Assembly (NCBI RefSeq): GCF_017355965.1
Contig: NZ_JAFIQW010000004.1
Location: 62,001-126,000, forward strand
DNA from: Desertivibrio insolitus
Lineage (GTDB): Bacteria; Actinomycetota; Actinomycetes; Actinomycetales; Microbacteriaceae
Length of the DNA: 64,000 bases
Direction of reading: 5' to 3'
The position numbers were made by a program, and so were the translations under genes. This document shows, in pieces, positions 49,930 to 57,743 of this stretch (position 1 is the first letter of the stretch; each line of letters begins with the position of its first letter). The notes below the pieces were generated by a model. The model did no database searches. It worked only from the letters and a program-made list of their open reading frames with translations, and was not told where the DNA came from.

Positions 49930-51546
49930 TCAGGGGGCGGGCTGCAACAGGTCGTTCTTCTCGATCGCCTCGAGAGCGAGCACCTTGTACCCCTCCTCCT
50001 CGAAGAAGACCGTCACCCGGTCCTCCTCGAGACGCATGACCATGCCCTCGCCCCACTGCGGGTGCACGACCCGCTGCTCCAGCCGGAATGCGCTGTCGGA
50101 GGTCTCGTCCTGCTCGTCGTAGGCGCTGCCGGAGTCGCAGTTGTCGCAGTTGCCGCAGGGCTCGGGAAGGCCCTCGCCGAAGTAGCCCAGCAGGAACTGC
50201 CGGCGGCAGCCGCGGGTCTCGGCGTAGGCGCGGATCATCGCGAGACGGGACTGCTCGATCCGCTCGCGGGACTCCGCCGCCTCCAGGGCCTGCGCCGCGG
50301 CTTCGGCTCCCTCGCGGTCGGTCGCGACCATCGCGCCCTTGCTGCCGAGCTCGACGGCCCCGGCCTCCTCGAGCAAGTTCAGCAGGCCGCTCACGCGGCG
50401 CTGGTTCAGGCCGGTCTGCTCGGCCACCGCCCCGACGCGCTGCGCACCGGAGGCGACGGCCTCGAAGACGCGGGCGAGCTCGGCGGCATCCGGAGCACCG
50501 GAGTTGAAGAAGCTGCGCAGCCCGAGGTCCTCGGCCCGGTAGTGCAGCTCGATGCTGCTGGGCTCGCCGTCGCGCCCCGCTCGGCCAATCTCCTGGTAGT
50601 AGGCGTCGACCGACTCGGTGATCGCCGCATGGATGACGAAGCGCACGTCGGGCTTGTCGATGCCCATGCCGAACGCGCTCGTGGCGACGACGACCTCGAG
50701 GTCGCCGGCGAGCCAGGCGTCGTGCACCTCCGACCGCTCGCCCGCCTTGAGACCGCCGTGGTAGGCCGCGGCGCGGAGACCCCGCTTCGTCAGCTCCTCG
50801 GCGTACTTGGTCGTGTCGCGCCGGGTGGCGACGTAGAGCAGACCCGGCTTGCCGGCGGCCACGACGGCGTCGAGCACGGCCTCGCGCTTGGCGCGGTCGC
50901 TCTCGTGTCGCGCGACGGCGAGGTGGAGGTTCGGCCGGTCGAACCCGTGCGTCCGCACGAGCGGGTTCTTCATGTTCAGCCGCTCGACGATCTCCTCGCG
51001 CACGGGAGCCGAGCCCGTCGCGGTGAGGGCGAGCACGACCGGGTGACCGAGGTCCTCGATCACCTCGCCGAGCCGCAGGTAGTCGGGGCGGAAGTCGTGA
51101 CCCCAGGAGCTGACGCAGTGCGCCTCGTCGACGACGAACAGCCGGGGCTTCAGCGCGCGCAGCCGGTCGACGACCTCCTCCTTGGCGAGCTGCTCGGGCG
51201 CGAGGAAGACGTACTCGGCCTCCTTGCGGCCGAGGTCCTTCCACGCCTCCTCGATCTCGCCGCTGCTGAGGCTCGAGTTGATGATCACGGCGTCGGGGGC
51301 GTTCGGCGCCTCCTCGATCATCCCCGCCTGGTCGTGCTGCAGGGCGATGAGCGGCGAGACGACGACGGTGGGGCCGTTCAGCAGCAGCCCGGCGACCTGA
51401 TAGATCGCGCTCTTGCCGTGACCGGTCGGCATGACGGCCAGGGTGTCGTGCCCGTCGGCGAGAGCGGAGATCGCCTCGTGCTGACCGGGGCGAAGGGACT
51501 CGAAACCGAACGCATCGCGCGCGGTCCTCTCGATACGTGAAGGCAC
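49930..51546 (-). CDS. recQ: ATP-dependent DNA helicase RecQ
   Basis: A 538-residue 3'-5' DNA helicase. Motifs are FGFESLRPGQHEAI (motif 0), MPTGHGKSAIYQ (I), VVDEAHCVSSWGHDFRPDY (II plus the aromatic loop), ALTATG (III), ATSAFGMGIDKPDVRF (V) and QEIGRAGRDG (VI). The RQC zinc site is CRRQFLLGYFGE and CGNCDNC. There is no HRDC domain; instead the C-terminus has a short barrel-like module (RVVHPQWGEGMVMRLEEDRV). The start is uncertain: GTG at 51546 is used. Confidence 0.92.
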   Translation of the reverse strand: MPSRIERTARDAFGFESLRPGQHEAISALADGHDTLAVMPTGHGKSAIYQVAGLLLNGPTVVVSPLIALQHDQAGMIEEAPNAPDAVIINSSLSSGEIEEAWKDLGRKEAEYVFLAPEQLAKEEVVDRLRALKPRLFVVDEAHCVSSWGHDFRPDYLRLGEVIEDLGHPVVLALTATGSAPVREEIVERLNMKNPLVRTHGFDRPNLHLAVARHESDRAKREAVLDAVVAAGKPGLLYVATRRDTTKYAEELTKRGLRAAAYHGGLKAGERSEVHDAWLAGDLEVVVATSAFGMGIDKPDVRFVIHAAITESVDAYYQEIGRAGRDGEPSSIELHYRAEDLGLRSFFNSGAPDAAELARVFEAVASGAQRVGAVAEQTGLNQRRVSGLLNLLEEAGAVELGSKGAMVATDREGAEAAAQALEAAESRERIEQSRLAMIRAYAETRGCRRQFLLGYFGEGLPEPCGNCDNCDSGSAYDEQDETSDSAFRLEQRVVHPQWGEGMVMRLEEDRVTVFFEEEGYKVLALEAIEKNDLLQPAP

Positions 51547-51622
51547 GTCAACACTTGAGCCCCTCTTGCTGTGAGAGCCCTGGTCGCACAGAGCTCTCAG
51601 CCTCCGGTGCCAGCGTGGAGGA

Positions 51623-51850
51623 ATGAACGCCGACAATTCAGGATTCCGGGAGTGGCTGCACACGCAGCAGGACCGCAGCGACGAGATCGGTGCCTTCGCG
51701 CAGAAGGTGCTCGCCGACCCGCTCTTCCCCGAGCACGGCGGCAGGGCGATCTACGACGGCTACTTCGAGACGGGCTTCGACGACGAGACGCGCGAGACCT
51801 ACGGGCGCGCGTACGAGGAGTTCGAGAACATGCCGCAGATGCCGCAGTGA
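51623..51850 (+). CDS. YozE SAM-like domain small protein
   Basis: A 75-residue protein that fits the YozE SAM-like family: FREWLHTQQDRSDEIGAFAQ then KVLADPLFPEHGG. Its function is unknown. GTGGAGGA precedes the ATG. It lies ten bases before the carboxylesterase gene on the same strand and is probably cotranscribed. Confidence 0.72.
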   Translation: MNADNSGFREWLHTQQDRSDEIGAFAQKVLADPLFPEHGGRAIYDGYFETGFDDETRETYGRAYEEFENMPQMPQ

Positions 51851-51860
51851 CGATGCCGCG

Positions 51861-53312
51861 ATGACACTGACGGTCCGCACGACGGCGGGCCTCGTGCGCG
51901 GCGTCCGTCGCGGCGGACTGCGCGAGTGGTGGGGCATCCGGTACGCCCGCGCCGAGCGGTTCCGGGCGCCGCGTCCGGTGGAGCCCTGGGAGGGGCTGCG
52001 CGGGGCGAGCGTGCCGGGTCCGGTGTGCCCGCAGGAGCGGAACGCGCGGCTCGGCGGCGGCGCACGCGGACCGATGGACGAGGACTGCCTCTTCCTCAAC
52101 GTGCAGGCGCCGGAGGACGCCGACGGCCTGCCCGTCGTCGTCTTCATCCACGGCGGCGCCTACCGGGTGGGCGCCGGCTCGCTCGAGCTCTACGACGGGC
52201 GCCGGCTGGCGGAGCGCGGCGTCGTGTACGTCTCGCTCAACTACCGTCTCGGCGCCCTCGGCTACCTCGACTTCACGAGGTACTCGACCGCCGAGCATCC
52301 GTTCGAGTCGAACCTCGGGCTGCGCGACCAGGTGGCGGCGCTGACCTGGGTGCAGGAGAATATCTCGGGTTTCGGCGGCGACCCCGGCAACGTGACGATC
52401 GTGGGGGAGAGTTCCGGCGGCAACGCGGTGACGACGCTGCTCGCGACGGCCGCCGCCCGGGGGCTCTTCGCCCGCGCGATCGCGCAGAGCCCGTGCCCGA
52501 ACGCCGTGTACGAACCGCGCCTCACGGCGCAGTGGGCCGAGGAGTTCGTCGAGCTCGCGGGAGGCGTCGACCGGCTGCTGACGCTGCCGGCGACGGCGCT
52601 CGCCGCGTTGAGCGCGCAGGTGGAGCGCCAGACACCCGACGAGTACCCGGGCGCGATCGTGCTCTGCCCGGTGATCGACGGCGACTACCTGCCGGAGCGG
52701 CCGATCGACGCGATGGCGAACGGCACCGCCGCCGCCGTGCCGCTGCTCGTCGGAACCAACGCCGACGAGGGCACGCTCTTCCGCGGCGACCTCGACATCC
52801 TCGCGACCACGCCGGAGCGGGTCGACGGCGTGCTCTCCGCGACGCCGCCACACGAGGCCGAGCGCATCCGCCGCGCGTACGACGGGTACCCCTCGTCGGA
52901 CGCGCTGCACTCGCTCGGCGGCGACTACGCCTTCTGGCTCGCGACGACGGTCGCGGCCGAACGGCACTCGGCGCACGCTCCGGTGCACTTCTACCGGTTC
53001 GACTTCGCGCCCCGACTCGTGAAGGCGACCGGGTTCGGCGCGACGCACGGGCTCGAGCTCTACGCCCTGTTCGGCGACACGTCGGCCTTCTTCCGGACGA
53101 TGACCGCGCTCGGCGGCAGACGCGCGTTCGACGAGATCGGAGAGCGGATGCGGCAGTGGTGGGTCTCGTTCGCCACCGACGGCTCGCTGCCCTGGCCGCA
53201 GTACGAGCCCGAGCGGAGGGCGACCTGGATCATCGACGCCGAGGACCGGCTCGAGCTCGACCCGTACGCCGAGCGGCGGGAGGCCTGGCGCGCCTACGTG
53301 CCGCACCTCTGA
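51861..53312 (+). CDS. Type B carboxylesterase
   Basis: A 483-residue alpha/beta hydrolase of the carboxylesterase/lipase type B family. The oxyanion loop is VVFIHGGAYRVGAGS, the N-terminal signature EDCLFLNVQAPED, the nucleophile elbow VGESSGGNAV and the catalytic His lies in GATHGLELYALFG. There is no signal peptide, so it is probably cytoplasmic. It may hydrolyse a range of esters (para-nitrobenzyl-esterase-like). Confidence 0.9.
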   Translation: MTLTVRTTAGLVRGVRRGGLREWWGIRYARAERFRAPRPVEPWEGLRGASVPGPVCPQERNARLGGGARGPMDEDCLFLNVQAPEDADGLPVVVFIHGGAYRVGAGSLELYDGRRLAERGVVYVSLNYRLGALGYLDFTRYSTAEHPFESNLGLRDQVAALTWVQENISGFGGDPGNVTIVGESSGGNAVTTLLATAAARGLFARAIAQSPCPNAVYEPRLTAQWAEEFVELAGGVDRLLTLPATALAALSAQVERQTPDEYPGAIVLCPVIDGDYLPERPIDAMANGTAAAVPLLVGTNADEGTLFRGDLDILATTPERVDGVLSATPPHEAERIRRAYDGYPSSDALHSLGGDYAFWLATTVAAERHSAHAPVHFYRFDFAPRLVKATGFGATHGLELYALFGDTSAFFRTMTALGGRRAFDEIGERMRQWWVSFATDGSLPWPQYEPERRATWIIDAEDRLELDPYAERREAWRAYVPHL

Positions 53313-53335
53313 TCGGGTGGCATCCGTCGCGTCGC

Positions 53336-53341
53336 TAGGGT
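53336..53341 (+). promoter_or_regulatory. -10 box of the ribokinase gene
   Basis: TAGGGT ends seven bases before the GTG at 53348; leaderless type. Confidence 0.45.
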
Positions 53342-53347
53342 TGCCGG

Positions 53348-54268
53348 GTGAGCGTCGTCGTCGTCGGAAGCGCCAACCTCGACCTGGTCTACACCGTCGA
53401 ACGGATCCCGCGCCCCGGCGAGACCGTGCTCGCCACCGGCGCGGCCAGCTACCCCGGGGGCAAGGGCAACAATCAGGTCGTCGCCGTCGCCCGCTCCGGC
53501 GCCGAGGTCGCGTTCGTCGCCGCGATGGGCACGGATGACGCGAGCGGCACACTCCTCGCCGTGCTCGCCGACGCCGGCGTCCGCGCCCACGTGCGGCGCG
53601 TCGACGCGCCGACGGGCACCGCGCTCATCACGGTCGACGCGTCCGCCGAGAACGTCATCGTCGTGAACCCCGGGGCAAACGCCGCCCTGGTGGAACTCAC
53701 CGCGGAGGAGCGGGAGGTCGTCGCGGCGGCCGACGTGCTGCTCCTGCAGCTCGAGATCCCGCTCGGGACGGTGCTCGAGGCCGCGCGCACCGCCCGCGAG
53801 GCCGGCACCCTCGTCGTGCTGAACGCGGCGCCGATCCAGCCTCTGCCGCAGGACCTGCTCGACCTCGTCGACCTGCTCGTGGTCAACGAGCACGAGGCGC
53901 GGGAGCTCGCGGGGGAGCGGGGAGCGGCGGGAAGCGTCGACGCGCTGTCCGAGGCCGTGCGACCCCTCGCCCCTGCGGCGGTCGTGACCCTCGGCGGGGA
54001 GGGAGCGCTCGTCGTCGCCGGAGGGGCCACTCGCCGCCTTTCGGGGCACGCGGTCGACGCCGTGGACACGACGGGTGCCGGCGACACGTTCTGCGGCGCC
54101 CTCGTCGCCGCCCTCGACCGCCGCGGCTCCGAGCGACTGGGACTCGAGTCGCTCGTCGCCGCCGCCGAGTGGGCGGGCGCCGCCGCCGCGATCGCCGTCA
54201 CACGGCCCGGCGCGGTCCCCGCGATTCCCACGGCCGACGAGGTCGAGGATTTCCTCGCCCGGCGCTGA
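53348..54268 (+). CDS. rbsK: Ribokinase (PfkB family)
   Basis: A 306-residue sugar kinase that phosphorylates ribose or a similar sugar. The substrate motifs are GSANLDLVYTVERIPRPGE and YPGGKGNNQ, and the catalytic base is in DTTGAGDTFCGAL. The anion-hole and lid regions are normal. There is no ribose transporter nearby, so the substrate is inferred from overall similarity. Confidence 0.88.
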   Translation: MSVVVVGSANLDLVYTVERIPRPGETVLATGAASYPGGKGNNQVVAVARSGAEVAFVAAMGTDDASGTLLAVLADAGVRAHVRRVDAPTGTALITVDASAENVIVVNPGANAALVELTAEEREVVAAADVLLLQLEIPLGTVLEAARTAREAGTLVVLNAAPIQPLPQDLLDLVDLLVVNEHEARELAGERGAAGSVDALSEAVRPLAPAAVVTLGGEGALVVAGGATRRLSGHAVDAVDTTGAGDTFCGALVAALDRRGSERLGLESLVAAAEWAGAAAAIAVTRPGAVPAIPTADEVEDFLARR

Positions 54269-54356
54269 CGTCCTCCCCACCGGTCGCGCCGCGGGCGTCG
54301 TCCACAGTCCGGCCTCTCAGCGGTCGCTGCGCATCCTCGGCGACGAGGCTCGGGAC

Positions 54357-54779
54357 ATGACGATCCCCGCCTACGACGACGCGAAGCTCGTGCCCCTCGA
54401 CACCGACGCGGCCATCGAGCGCCGCGTCGCCGACCTCATCGGCCGCGCCAACCGCCGGCAGCTCTGGCTGATCTTCCTCGACGAGCACCAGCGTCAGCTG
54501 CCCACCATGATCCCCGTCGACGACCTGCCGCTCGCGCCCGAGCCGGGCGACGGTGACATGCTCGCCGGCGCACTCGCCACCACGGCCGAGATGATCGGCG
54601 CCGCGTCGGTCGTGCTCGTTTGGGAGCGCTACGCCGACGACGCGCTCACCGTGTCCGACCGCCGCTGGGCCCGCCTCGCGCACGACGCCTGCGCGGGCCA
54701 CGACGTGCCCCTCCGCGCGATGCTGCTGTCGCACCGGCACGGCGTGCGCTGGATAGCCCAGGACGACTACCGATTCTGA
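54357..54779 (+). CDS. Hypothetical protein
   Basis: A 140-residue cytoplasmic protein with no recognised domain. The pattern RQLWLIFLDEHQRQLPTMIPVDDLP, GAASVVLVWERYAD and RAMLLSHRHGVRW suggests an alpha/beta fold. Such proteins occur widely in Microbacteriaceae as uncharacterised. It converges on the small acidic gene that follows. Confidence 0.65.
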   Translation: MTIPAYDDAKLVPLDTDAAIERRVADLIGRANRRQLWLIFLDEHQRQLPTMIPVDDLPLAPEPGDGDMLAGALATTAEMIGAASVVLVWERYADDALTVSDRRWARLAHDACAGHDVPLRAMLLSHRHGVRWIAQDDYRF

Positions 54780-54788
54780 CGTCGCCGC

Positions 54789-54998
54789 TCAGGGCTTGAT
54801 CGGTGCGTCCTTCCGCACGTCGATGCGCTTGACGCCCCGCTCGTCCTCCGTCACGTCGATGCGCTTCGCATCCGAGTCGTTGTCGACGTGCTTGTCGCCG
54901 GGAGCGGAGGACAGGATGTCGCTCCGCGCGGCCTCGAACTCGTCGGCGTTCAGCTCATCGGAGGAGGTGCGCACCTCGTGGCGCTCGTCGTCGCTCAT
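54789..54998 (-). CDS. Small charged protein
   Basis: A 69-residue highly charged protein with two similar blocks, KRIDVTEDERG and KRIDVRKDAP, near the C-terminus. It is probably disordered, of the same type as the proteins at 55954-57637. The start is the ATG at 54998. Its function is unknown. Confidence 0.6.
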   Translation of the reverse strand: MSDDERHEVRTSSDELNADEFEAARSDILSSAPGDKHVDNDSDAKRIDVTEDERGVKRIDVRKDAPIKP

Positions 54999-55137
54999 GC
55001 CACCACTGTGTCGGGCGCTCCTGGACCTTCTCTCGACGTCGGGCTCCACCGGTCGGCTTCCGATGCGGAGCGCGCCCGTCGGCCGGCCGGTCCCGACGCC
55101 GGGCCTCCGGGTCTCCGCCGTATGAGAACGTGAGGAG

Positions 55138-55890
55138 GTGACGGAGTGGCTGCAAGCAGGACTGTGGGGACTCGCTAGCGGCGCGATGCTGGTCGTCGGC
55201 GCGGCCATCGCCTGGTTCGTCCGGGTGCCCAGCCGTGTCGTCGCCGGCGTCATGGCGTTCGGGGCCGGCGTGCTGATCTCGGCCCTCGCGTTCGAGCTCG
55301 TCGAGGAGGCCACCGACACGGGCGGTCTCGGTCCCGCGGTGCTCGGCTTCGCGGTCGGCGCCCTCGTCTACCTCGCGGCGACGCTCGCGCTCGATCGCCT
55401 CGGCGCGCGGCACCGCAAGCGCAGCGGCGACCAGCAGTCGAGGGAGGACGAGAAGTCCGGCAGCGGCCTCGCGATCGCCGTCGGGGCCCTGCTCGACGGG
55501 GTTCCGGAGTCGATCGTGCTCGGGCTGAGCCTCGTCGGCGGTGGCGGCGTCAGCGTCGTCGTCTTCGCCGCGATCGCGATCTCCAACCTGCCGGAGGGGC
55601 TCAGCAGCGCGGCCGGAATGAAGAATGCGGGGCGGAGCGCCCGCTACGTCTTCGGGGTGTGGGGCGGCATCGCACTCGCCTCCGCACTCGCCGCTGCCCT
55701 CGGCAACCTCGCTCTCGCCGACGCCTCGCCCGCGACCGTCGGCTTCATCACGACGATCGCCGCCGGCGCGATCCTCACGATGCTCGCCGACACGATGATC
55801 CCCGAGGCGTTCGAGAAGGCGCACGCGTTCACCGGAGTGATCACGGCCGCGGGGTTCCTCGTCGCCTTCGCCCTGTCCAATCTAGGCTAG
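55138..55890 (+). CDS. ZIP family metal transporter
   Basis: A 250-residue membrane protein with about seven or eight segments. The ZIP metal-binding residues in TM4 and TM5 are recognisable as GALLDGVPESIVLG and ISNLPEGLSS; the TM2 segment is FGAGVLISALAFELVEEA. It probably moves zinc or another divalent metal inward. A cytoplasmic linker (HRKRSGDQQSREDEKSG) is charged but not His-rich. The GTG start lies in GAGGAGGTG. Confidence 0.87.
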   Translation: MTEWLQAGLWGLASGAMLVVGAAIAWFVRVPSRVVAGVMAFGAGVLISALAFELVEEATDTGGLGPAVLGFAVGALVYLAATLALDRLGARHRKRSGDQQSREDEKSGSGLAIAVGALLDGVPESIVLGLSLVGGGGVSVVVFAAIAISNLPEGLSSAAGMKNAGRSARYVFGVWGGIALASALAAALGNLALADASPATVGFITTIAAGAILTMLADTMIPEAFEKAHAFTGVITAAGFLVAFALSNLG

Positions 55891-55902
55891 GCGGCCGGAA
55901 CG

Positions 55903-55938
55903 ACGACGAGCCCGCCACCTCGGTGACGGGCTCGTCGT
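55903..55938. terminator. Bidirectional hairpin terminator
   Basis: A perfect 12-bp stem ACGACGAGCCCG/CGGGCTCGTCGT with a 12-base loop between the ZIP gene and the convergent small-protein operon. Confidence 0.7.
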
Positions 55939-55953
55939 GGCGCTCGACGCGTG

Positions 55954-56133
55954 TCAGTCGTCCGGGCCCTCGCCCACGGAGTCGAACTGCGGGTCGTCGG
56001 CCTCGGCGATGTCGATCTGCTCGTCGGCCAGCTCGAGAGGGTCGGTCCCCTCGGTCGAGTCCGGGTTGTTCAGGCCGCCCTTGCCGGGGATCGCCTGACC
56101 GTCCTGCGGCAGGTCGGGATATGCGTTGCTCAT
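55954..56133 (-). CDS. Small acidic protein (operon gene 6)
   Basis: A 59-residue acidic protein: MSNAYPDLPQDGQAIPGKGG, then an Asp/Glu-rich tail ending VGEGPDD. It starts four bases after the preceding gene's stop, with GAAGGGATGAGCC upstream acting as a ribosome site. Probably disordered. Function unknown. Confidence 0.62.
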   Translation of the reverse strand: MSNAYPDLPQDGQAIPGKGGLNNPDSTEGTDPLELADEQIDIAEADDPQFDSVGEGPDD

Positions 56134-56137
56134 CGGC

Positions 56138-56503
56138 TCATCCCTTCTTCGGGTCGAGGTCGTCCTCGTCGGCGACGATGTTGCCCTCGATCAGCGCGTT
56201 GGGGTTGCCGTCCACCCGGCCGCCGTCCTGGTCGGTCGGCGCGGCGTCGACGTTCTCCGTCGCGGCACCGAACGCGGAGTCGTCGGTCGCGGTCAGCGTG
56301 GCCTCGCCCTTCTCGAGCGGGTCGGCATCCGCCGCGGTCTGCGCGTTGCCGTCGCCCGGCGCACCGTCGGTGTCGCCGAACTGCGACTCCCCGAGCTTCT
56401 GGTACATCGGGTCGTCCTGCAGCTGGTCGGTCGCCTGGTCCTGCGCCGCCTGGCTGCCGGTGACGCTGCCGCCCCCGTTGCCGTCCTGGCTGTTCGTGGT
56501 CAT
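56138..56503 (-). CDS. Small acidic protein (operon gene 5)
   Basis: A 121-residue Asp/Gln/Gly-rich, disordered-looking protein (MTTNSQDGNGGGSVTG, ending DEDDLDPKKG). GGAAGGAG precedes the ATG. A 9-bp hairpin separates it from the gene upstream, so it may belong to a second transcription unit. Confidence 0.62.
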   Translation of the reverse strand: MTTNSQDGNGGGSVTGSQAAQDQATDQLQDDPMYQKLGESQFGDTDGAPGDGNAQTAADADPLEKGEATLTATDDSAFGAATENVDAAPTDQDGGRVDGNPNALIEGNIVADEDDLDPKKG

Positions 56504-56521
56504 GGTTCTCCTTCCGTACGA

Positions 56522-56553
56522 CGAAGGGCCGAGCCTCTCGGCCCGGCCCTTCG
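56522..56553 (-). terminator. Hairpin inside the small-protein cluster
   Basis: CGAAGGGCC (56522-56530) pairs with GGCCCTTCG (56545-56553), loop 14 bases, just past the stop of gene 4. It may end transcription there or reduce read-through. Confidence 0.5.
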
Positions 56554-56557
56554 CACG

Positions 56558-56773
56558 TCACTGGTCCGGACGTTCGAGCTCGTCCTCGACTGTCGAGTCG
56601 AGCTCCGTGTCCGTTCCGATGTCGCCGTCCGCGGCGTCGGTGAGGTAGTCGGTCATGCCGACGCCGATCGCCGCTTCGGGTGACTCCGGGTTCTCGATGC
56701 CGCCGGTGCCGGGCACGGCCCCCGCGTCATCCGTGTTGATGTCGTTCCTGAGGTGATCCGCTGGTCCGCCCAT
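56558..56773 (-). CDS. Small acidic protein (operon gene 4)
   Basis: A 71-residue acidic protein (MGGPADHLRNDINTDDAG, ending EDELERPDQ). Its ATG overlaps the previous stop as TGATG, so translation is coupled. AAGGA lies upstream. No family recognised. Confidence 0.62.
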   Translation of the reverse strand: MGGPADHLRNDINTDDAGAVPGTGGIENPESPEAAIGVGMTDYLTDAADGDIGTDTELDSTVEDELERPDQ

Positions 56774-56919
56774 CAGTCCTTCTTCGCCTTGGGGTCGATC
56801 TCGGCCCGCTCACCGGTGCGCTCGTTGGGGTCGCTCGGGAAGTCGAGGTCGATCTCGGCCGGCATCGTGAAATCCGTCTCGGGGTCGCCTTCCCGACGGT
56901 CGGGCTCCCGGTCGGTCAT
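56773..56919 (-). CDS. Very small charged protein (operon gene 3)
   Basis: A 48-residue charged protein, MTDREPDRREGDPETDFTMP to ERAEIDPKAKKD. It is bounded on both sides by TGATG overlaps, so it is almost certainly translated by coupling. It has no clear ribosome site of its own. Confidence 0.6.
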   Translation of the reverse strand: MTDREPDRREGDPETDFTMPAEIDLDFPSDPNERTGERAEIDPKAKKD

Positions 56920-57305
56920 CAGGAACTCGGGGTCGGGGTGCCGGTCGCCGGGTTGGTCGAGCCGGTCGTGACGCCGCCGGTCGTCGTCGCGGACGTGCCG
57001 GTGGCGCCGCCCGTGCTGGAACCGCTCGTGTCGGTGCCGGTCGAACCGGAGCCGGACGAGCCGGAGCCGCTGCCGGACGAGTCGGAGCCGCTCTCGGTCG
57101 AGGTCGAGTCCTTGAGGTACGACTTCAGCGACTCGGGGGTCTTCTCGTCGATCGTCGACTTCGCCTGGTCGACGAGGCGCTGCACCTGGGGCTTCTCCCA
57201 CAGGCCGCTCGCGGTCGACTTGATCTTCTCGTACTGCTGACGACCCGCGGCCGATCCGAGCAGGTAGCCGACGGCGGCGCCGACGAGGAAGGTGAACTTA
57301 CGCAT
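56919..57305 (-). CDS. YtxH-like membrane-anchored protein (operon gene 2)
   Basis: A 128-residue protein. The N-terminal FTFLVGAAVGYLLGSAAGRQQYEKI is the YtxH-type anchor, followed by a helical region (about 30-68) and a Ser/Thr/Gly-rich tail of about 60 residues. AAGGAGAC precedes the ATG. YtxH-type proteins are linked to general stress in Firmicutes; here this is only a hint. Confidence 0.72.
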   Translation of the reverse strand: MRKFTFLVGAAVGYLLGSAAGRQQYEKIKSTASGLWEKPQVQRLVDQAKSTIDEKTPESLKSYLKDSTSTESGSDSSGSGSGSSGSGSTGTDTSGSSTGGATGTSATTTGGVTTGSTNPATGTPTPSS

Positions 57306-57346
57306 GTTCCGTCTCCTTGTGGTTGTTGGGTGCGGTTCGAGGGCGT

Positions 57347-57637
57347 CTACTGCTGAGACGTGTCGAGGTCGTCGCGGTCGACGTCGTAGTCGGAACCTTC
57401 GGCACCGCTCAGGGCGCTCGGCTCGGACGGCGTCTCCGCGTCGGTGCCGGCGGCCGAGGACACGCCGACGACCTTCGGTCCCGGGAGGTCCTCGGTGCTG
57501 ACCGTGTAGTCGTCGTTCCCGTTCGCGGTGAGCGAGTCGCGCACGTCATCCGACTGCCCCTGGTCGACGGCCGCTTCGGTGATCGCGTCGTTCGGGATCG
57601 GCTGCTTGCTGCTCTGGGTGTCTTCCACATCGCTCAT
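57347..57637 (-). CDS. Small acidic protein (operon gene 1)
   Basis: A 96-residue acidic, low-complexity protein (MSDVEDTQSSKQPIPNDAIT, ending YDVDRDDLDTSQQ). A GGAGGA site and a CATAGT -10 box (57647-57652, minus strand) lie upstream, so this is the first gene of the unit. Divergent from the Ski2-like helicase. Confidence 0.65.
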   Translation of the reverse strand: MSDVEDTQSSKQPIPNDAITEAAVDQGQSDDVRDSLTANGNDDYTVSTEDLPGPKVVGVSSAAGTDAETPSEPSALSGAEGSDYDVDRDDLDTSQQ

Positions 57638-57743
57638 TCCTCCACACTATGAGCGCCCCTCCGCGCCCCGGCTGGCTTCCGGACAACGCACAGGGCTTGT
57701 TGAGCAATCGTCGGGAGCCCCCGGAGTTTGAGAGACTGGCGCG

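Noticed and set aside
51547-51663. N-terminal extension of RecQ
   Set aside because: The region overlaps the start of the YozE-like gene on the other strand and has no RecQ sequence.
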